DNA of 64,000 nt, taken from positions 13,307,501-13,371,500 of the forward strand of contig PUFA01000003.1 of assembly GCA_003508835.1 (NCBI GenBank). The letters are read 5' to 3'. The translations under genes and the position numbers were made by a program. Of the stretch, positions 57,801 to 64,000 are shown piece after piece. The DNA is from Eonycteris spelaea (Eukaryota; Chordata; Mammalia; Chiroptera; Pteropodidae). Numbering within the stretch: the stretch's first letter is position 1; the number at the start of each line of letters is the position of its first letter. The notes under the pieces were generated by a model, which saw nothing but the letters and a program-made list of their open reading frames with translations, was not told the DNA's origin and made no database searches.

Positions 57801-59224
57801 TCTAAGAGCTATTTTTAATTTGCATTCTCTTCCAGAAGCATTTGTATAGAATTTGCTACAAAATAAAATATAAAGCAAATTACGACAAAAATAATTCAGT
57901 TGCAAACCTTCCCCCCACAACCAAATCCCTATTATATACTTCCCTGACATTCTTCTCTTTCTTTCATCTCTTAGAATATTTAATTATTAACCCTGTATTT
58001 GGGTCTTATTTGATATTTAGACTCAGTTTTCCTCCTTCCTCTTCTCTATAAACACCTATCCATTTTGCTATAACACCAAGAATCATATTCCTAAACACCA
58101 AACTTAGTAAAACTTGGCTTAATTTTTTCATCGTGACCTCATCAGAACCTACAGAGTGTAGAATAATATTTCTCTACTCTTTAAATTTTGAAGAAGAGAG
58201 TCTTGTAGTAGACAAGTTTCAAAATAAAGACTATCCTGAGGATATTTTCAGATCCAATTTACAGTTGCAAAATATTCAGACAAGTTAGAGGTTATTCTAA
58301 CATGTAGATACTTCACTGAACTGAACCTCAAAAACTTTCGAGCTGTGCCCATCAATAAGGTAGCCTCCCTAGGAAATTTATTTTTAACTGTTACCTCTTT
58401 GAAGCTGTGTTCTTGATTTTTCTAAAGTTGTAGAAACATCATAAAAATTGAGCTGTTTGCAATGTATTTCCCAGTGAAAAGTCAATTACTAATGTTGTAG
58501 CTCTTGAAGAATGTTTTGATGTTTAAAAAACATTCACAGAAAAGAGAAAATGGCAAACAAATTCAAAGTTTCCAGTTAAGTTGAGATGAACAGTCTCATA
58601 ATTAACAGAATAAATTTCAGGTCTTTTTTTTTTTTTCCTAATAAGAATTTGCATTAGATCTTATGGACATTTTAGTGGGAAGTATTTGAATATGTTTGCC
58701 ATCAGAGGTGCCTCCACCATAAAAGAACAACCAAATTTTGTAAATACAGGATCTATTAGCCTCTGGTAACATATTACTTATTATAATCTAATAGCGGATT
58801 ATATCAAATTCCACAGGTTTTCCTAAAAAAATAATAGTAAATTAAGACATATATTGTTTTAGTCAATCATCATAAGTAAAAAATGGGGGATACTAAAATG
58901 GGAAATTTTTATTAGTTTCCAAAACTTCTCAAGATTGTCTTTTCGAAATCTCCAAACCCAGATACAAGAGCCAACAACAACAACAAAATAACAAAAAGGA
59001 CAGCATTGAGGGTCCTGATTAGGTAATACAGCCAAATTCTCGGCACATTGAAAGAGCTGGATATTTACTTATTGAAATTATAAATTTCCTTTGAGCCGAA
59101 TTAAATGGTACCGCAACCAGTATGTTTCAGGTTTCACTTGCTATCTAAATAGTTGACTATATAGAAACACCCCAAATCTTAGGGTATTGAGGCCTGACTT
59201 GCCTCTATGAAAGAGTTTATTTTC
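54896..59224. other. Unassigned sequence
   Basis: Over 4 kb without a recognisable gene or repeat family. A T run at about 58625-58636 is the main simple tract. Short frames (55461-55673, 55874-56122, 56434-56643, 56952-57173, 57842-58051) show no domains or shared orientation. Old, unrecognisable repeats are likely present. Confidence 0.42.
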
Positions 59225-59690
59225 AAGTAGTTTCAAGTTAGGGTTTAACCAGAGAAACAAAAATCTCCCAGTATTTAAAACAGAGAGAATTTAATTCATG
59301 GAATTAATTTATTACAAAAATAATGGCAAATCTGAGAAGCCAAGTAGAAATGGTAAAGCAATCCAGATGGCAGTTATATCAGAAAGAAGCTATCACCCCT
59401 AGCTGGCTGGAGTAAGAAAGAGAAAAAAATAGCATTACTGAAACACAGGAGCCCCGTCCAGTGAAACATGGATTCAGGTGGAGATGTGGCCAATTCTACC
59501 AATATCATTTAATGCAAAGAGAAAAAGAGGGAGAAGAATCAGATTGTGCTCCTTCTCTTGCCCATTAACCTCTCAGTTTTGCCTCCTATTGGCCAAACCC
59601 AGCTGAAGTTCAATTACCATGCGAGTTTGGGGACCTAGTCTGCTAGAGTCACCACTCCTGACCACAGGAGATATAGGATGTAGGGAGGTA
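59225..59690. repeat. Possible ancient LTR-like repeat, family unassigned
   Basis: 'agggtttaaccagagaaaca', 'agagagaatttaattcatgg', 'aacatggattcaggtggaga' and 'attggccaaacccagctgaa' resemble pieces of a common antisense mammalian LTR-type repeat (starting '...ccagagaaacagaacc' and '...gatttattataagg'). The match is partial and I do not name the family. Confidence 0.35.
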
Positions 59691-60386
59691 CATTAGAATT
59701 AGAATTAGGCCCAGAATTTGTACTAATGTGTGACTCAGTGGTTCTCAAGGCCCCGGATACAGTGTGGGTTTTAGGCAGGCTCACTTTCATCCTAAGACTG
59801 CATCACTCTTTTTCTGGTGATACTGAGGCTTGGGATAAGGGGAGAGAGGGGAGTTTCCCAGTCATAGTCTCAATCTCTGCATAGCTAAAGCACACCTGAT
59901 AAACATTTATTCTGAGTAAAAGCCCTGTCTTTGAAATGCAAACTCAGTTGCTCAATAGTGACATCATAGCCTCTCCTTCCAAATAGGTTGTCACCGGCCC
60001 CTCTCTCCTGTAAGAACTCCTAGGACTGCCCCTCCTGCGCTCCCATGGCACATGACTGCCACTAAGTCTCATCCAACTTTTTCCTCACTCATACTTTCAC
60101 ACAGAATCTTTATTCTTTTACTCCATACAGTGTCCTTTAGTGATCTCCATTTTATCAGACAAGTCTGGGTATATATGAATTCCAGTTATAGATAAAATTC
60201 AAATTCTTTCCCACTGAAAAGCTGTCCCATGCACAACTCAAGAAATGCAGGACATTCCTGTAACAGTTACAATTTCCTTGAACATTATAGGTCTTTTAGG
60301 AGGCTAGTGCTCATACAACAGAGATGCATGGTATTACCTCCTTCTCTTTCCAGTCAGATTTTCAGCAGCGACCCTTTCAGAATAAC
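59691..60386. other. Unassigned sequence
   Basis: No gene supported. Slightly richer in C between 59980 and 60060. The frame at 60229-60426 runs into the LTR that follows. Confidence 0.42.
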
Positions 60387-60746
60387 TGTCTTAGTTCAAG
60401 CTGCTAAAAAAAAAAAAATACCATAGACTGGGTGGTTTATAAACAACAAAAATGTATTTCTCAATTATGGAAGCTGGGAAGTCCAAGATGAAAGCAGTGA
60501 CACATTTGGTGTCTAGTAAGAGTCCACTTCCTAGTTTTAAATGACCATGTTTTCACTATGTCCCCACATGGTGGAAGGAGCAAGAGAGCTCCCTGGGTCT
60601 CTTTTGTAAGGGCACTAATCCCATTTGTGAAGTTTCCACCAGGACAACTTAATTACCTCCCAAAGTCCCAACTTCTAAAACCATCCCATCTGGGATTAGG
60701 ATGTCAGCATATTGAATTGGGGAGAATACAAACATTCAGTCCATGG
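60387..60746 (-). mobile_element. MLT1-type ERVL-MaLR LTR, antisense
   Basis: 'tgtcttagttcaagctgct', an A run in place of 'ataacaaa', 'ataccatagactgggtggtt', 'tataaacaacaaaaatgtat', 'aagctgggaagtccaagatg', 'cacatggtggaaggagcaag', 'gggcactaatcccatttgtg' and 'acaaacattcagtccatg' give a nearly complete antisense MLT1-type LTR. Similar in type to 38116-38460, but about 360 bp and without a clear target duplication. ATAAC at 60382-60386 recurs at 60760-60764, which may be coincidence. Confidence 0.87.
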
Positions 60747-60989
60747 AGGTGTGAGAGCTATAACCTCTTGAGCAGGAATTAGACCTCCCAGGTCATTTCA
60801 GCAGAGTTTAGCTAGAAGCTGCCACATATGACCATGTAGCTTTCAAACTTTGCAATTCCAAAATGCCATGCTGAGGAGTCAATGGTACCCCAGGATTTGT
60901 GTATTAGAGTGATCTTGCCTATGCACACAGCAGGTGTTAAATAAATACTCGTTAAATGATACATGAATCAGTGAGGTTGGCAAGGCTTT
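60747..60989. other. Unassigned sequence with probable L2 tail
   Basis: 'atgcacacagcaggtgttaa' then 'ataaatactcgttaaatg' (60919-60958) resembles the sense L2 3' end ('ggcacatagtaggtgctcaataaatatttgttgaatg'). Otherwise nothing recognised. Confidence 0.4.
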
Positions 60990-61270
60990 ATAAAACAGAG
61001 TGTAACATATATCATTATGTGAAAATAGGTTTTATGGAGAAATGAATACTGATAAATCATCCTAAGAATTTTGCTGGTTAAAAAACTGCATTGTGCTTGA
61101 ATAATAATAGGATTTTAGATCGCCAGAGGAATGCTATTAATGAATTAGGATCCACATACTATACTCGATTAAATTATATAAAAAGGCATGTTGAACATAA
61201 TGAAGCATCATCTAATTAGAAGGTTCAAAAAGGTCTTTGAAAATCAAGGATTATCATGGAAACTTTTGCC
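60990..61270. promoter_or_regulatory. Possible conserved non-coding element (weak)
   Basis: Repeat-free sequence with 'gctattaatgaattagg', 'ctcgattaaat' and 'catctaattagaagg', i.e. several homeodomain-type TAATTA/ATTAAT cores and two CpGs. In DNA this rich in A/T the motifs alone are weak evidence. Confidence 0.2.
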
Positions 61271-61566
61271 TTAGGACACTATCATTGCAAGTGTCCTTAC
61301 TATCCAAAATGATCATTAGTTTTTGTCCTACATTTCAGAGATGTGGGTATGTTAGACATTTCCTTCTCTTACTTTCAAGCAAATGCAGAATTGCTAATTC
61401 TATGGTGTGTAATATGAACAGTCATTAATCTTATGTGGTCTTGTTACATGCATCTAAATCTTATGCTGTTTATCTTCCTAGGCTTTGGTTAATGTCTTAC
61501 ATATGAGTCTTATTCTTTGCAATTCCAGTCTCAGCTAAGTCTACTTTCCTCTTTCTTCCCTTTCAT
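61271..61566. other. Unassigned sequence
   Basis: Nothing recognised. Confidence 0.4.
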
Positions 61567-61585
61567 TATATATATATATATATAG

Positions 61586-61620
<35 letters not shown>
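61567..61620. repeat. Compound microsatellite (TA)n(GTT)12
   Basis: About nine TA units (61567-61584) run directly into twelve perfect GTT units (61585-61620). Likely polymorphic; no SINE or LINE body adjoins it. Confidence 0.96.
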
Positions 61621-64000
61621 CTCCCAAGTCATTAAACCCAGGCTGAACACAGCCATACTGAAACATGTCAGTATAGACTTGCCTATGGAGCAGCGCAGGA
61701 AGTTTGTGGTATTGCCACAGAGATATAAATTCTTGAGTGACTAAGAGAAGTCACGGATCACATATTATGTATTTTTAGATGACACATCGCTAATAAAATC
61801 AGCAGTGTCTAAGATAATGACTCTTAGCTTTGAAATAAACTTTATTTATGTAGCATCCCAGGGTTGAACAGATACAAATATGCATATGTGCAGTCTCTGA
61901 TCTTCTGTCAATATAATAACTGACAGTAAAATAATGCCCAAACAACTTGGATGAATATGTGCTCTGATCACCTCAGTCTGATTATGCAGTGCTGCATGAG
62001 AAGTCAAACTATAATTAGAGAACATGGGAACAGAAAATGTCGATACTTCTGACATGAGAAAGAAGAGGTCACACTGCTGAAGTAGAGCACCCTCTGTCCC
62101 ACAGGTGAATTTAGATGACGATTTCTAGCTTACCCATCCTTTATCCAAGGTTCTACTGCTGCCTGCTGCTTATCCCTTTTGCTTTTTCTCTCTAGATAAA
62201 TTAGTCTTCAATCAGACTGTGATTCTGTCTACTAGGTCTAGACTCATTCCAATGTTTTAATATGTCTGTGCATATTTTAATTGTGCGTTATCTATGTATT
62301 TTATAGTTTAGGGCCTGGAGATCAGTTTTACTTCCCTTATTTTAAAGTTCTCAGGGGTACCAACTATTGTCACAGGAAACATCCTCATTTTTGTCTAGAA
62401 ATTTAAAGAAGTGTAAAATGTATTAATAAATTCAGCATTTAAAAAATATAAAATATTACATTTGAATTAACATAGCTAGATTATCAAGGAGATACTGATT
62501 TACATATATTAATTAGTCGCACAGTAGAAGAAATGCCTAAGTAAAATTTAATTGTTTGTTATTGTATTTTAATGCTATTGATATCTAAATATATGCAGTT
62601 GTTTTGTTTTGTTTTCCTCTCACACTAGGGCTGTTTCTGCCTCTGAGAATTTAAACATGATTTAACTTTAATTACAACTCCTTGATACATTTTTTTTTCA
62701 GTAAATGATCTCCTGGCCGGCCAAGTTCAAAACCCCTAGTTTCCTCTCTTAACTGTTCTGACTTTAACAGCATCTTTCCTGAAAAACATTGGGTTGTTCT
62801 ACTGTTCTTTCCTCCTTGTATCCTTTACTATTTGTCTGATACAAATCACATCTCTTAAAAAGGAATGCCATTCTCTAGTCTATCTTATAAATTCAAAATT
62901 CTATAAATACACCAGAAAAGGATTTAAAAACATGCATGGAAAACAATGATCATGGTGTAATAATGTAAAAATTTCTAAACAAATACAGAGAATGAGTGAA
63001 TGAGAGAGAGAGAATCCCTCTCCCCATTAGTTCAGATCAATCTATTTAATATCTTAAAAGCGACAATGTCCATGAAGTGCTGGACAAAGATTTGAGGAAG
63101 AAAAACAGTGACATGTCCTCCTCTTGAAGAATATTGAGAACTTAAGATTTTTAAAAGTTAAAGAACCTTACAGTTCAGTATGTTCGCTTCCTTCGCCTGT
63201 CAGGCTATTTTTCTTTCCCCCTGTGGACATTCAATACATTTTCCCAAACATAAAATAGAATACTAACTAATTTATATTTATAAAATGACATATTTCTTAT
63301 ATCATTATTGTTTTATTATAAGACTGAATTTATTTTCAATGTCTGTTTTTAAGAGTTTTGCCGTATTCTTAAATATGATTATATCGTCTTGGGTTAAGCT
63401 GCGTGTTGTGTTTACTTCTCAAAAAATGCATCTTAGTTTTATAATAGAAATCAGTGGAAAACTAAAATTTACTATGCACAATTTAAAGCACTGTCATGTC
63501 TATCAATATTCACATGCGTATATGTTTATATTATTTAACTTAATTTCTTAAATAAGGGATATTTGTACTAGTGATATTTTTATAATAATACATATGGTAT
63601 AAACGATGCATTAAAATATAGGGATATACATTGAGGCAAAAATAGGGGCAAATGGGCACACTATCTGGAATTGGACCTGCCTTGAGAAAATCAAGAAATA
63701 TGTAGCATTATGTGTCCTGTGAGTGGTCTACCCAGGAGATGACCTTTCTTTGCCTAGCTGTAATTCTTCAGTGAAATACATTTTGTCCAACCACACCAAA
63801 TTCAAAAAGTGAAAAATACAATAATATAGCTATTGATTTGTAGCACAGTGACTTTCATAACTAAAACTCTCCAGGTTTTTTCTTCTGTACTGTTTGCTTT
63901 CGAACCTGTCTGATCAACAATTTTAATGAATTACATGTTATTTGAAGGAAGATATGACGTACACTATACTGCATGGCCAGATGATGTGTGCCCTATTACA
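61621..64000. other. Unassigned sequence to window end
   Basis: No gene or repeat family supported in 2.4 kb. A short GA tract occurs at about 63002-63012. The 88-codon frame at 63285-63551 is AT-driven (Phe/Ile/Lys-rich) and not convincing. Confidence 0.45.

Noticed and set aside
60382..60764. ATAAC pair as a target duplication for the antisense LTR
   Set aside because: The right copy lies about 13 bases beyond the recognisable LTR end, so a five-base match is plausibly chance.

Overview
This window looks like gene-poor, AT-rich nuclear DNA of a placental mammal. I could support no host protein-coding exon, tRNA, rRNA or small RNA gene. All open frames are short. The longest (143 codons) is about what chance gives in 64 kb this rich in A and T, and several others are decayed retrotransposon proteins. 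The mammalian assignment rests on ancient repeats that mammals share: L1, L2, MIR, ERVL-MaLR (MLT1-type) LTRs, MER5-like hAT elements and a Tigger-like DNA transposon. The L1 at about 9-11.7 kb has 5' UTR and ORF1 sequence resembling laurasiatherian L1s as I remember them, bats most closely. An RTE/BovB-like LINE tail at 23.7-24.15 kb narrows the lineage further, since BovB is patchy among mammals. I recognised no young lineage-specific SINE (Alu, B1, CAN, Bov-tA, PRE, ERE, VES). The species therefore stays an inference.

Layout. 1-9 kb: MIR and L2 scraps, an antisense L1M 3' end (3.76-5.33 kb) split by a 172-bp hAT element, an MLT1-like LTR, and two related copies of an unassigned repeat at 7.2 and 8.1 kb. 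9-14 kb: a sense L1 with 5' UTR, broken ORF1 and an ORF2 that lost most of its middle; an MLT1-type LTR; and a second L1 fragment from the reverse-transcriptase region. 14-24 kb: mostly unassigned sequence with an antisense LTR at 17.5 kb, a hairpin at 18.96 kb and microsatellites, ending in the RTE/BovB tail and an L2 3' end. 25-27 kb: low-repeat sequence with homeodomain- and SOX-like motifs and retained CpGs, a candidate conserved non-coding block. 28.8-29.5 kb: a nearly end-to-end Tigger-like element carrying an (AC)n tract.

29.5-37.5 kb is mostly unassigned. 37.5-38.66 kb is an L2 interrupted by an antisense MLT1 LTR with a perfect 5-bp target duplication. 41.1-43.36 kb is an old sense L1, followed by MIR and a sense MLT1 LTR with its own perfect 5-bp duplication. 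44-53 kb holds two MER5-like elements and three more candidate conserved blocks (44.6, 49.5 and 52.6 kb). 53.7-61 kb has further LTR, L2 and MIR remains, and 61-64 kb has an adjoining (TA)n(GTT)n tract.

No set of genes works together here. The biological content is a stratified record of transposition plus possible distal regulatory sequence. I found no convincing undescribed system. The best leads are the candidate conserved elements, the RTE/BovB fragment, and the nested insertions that allow relative dating.
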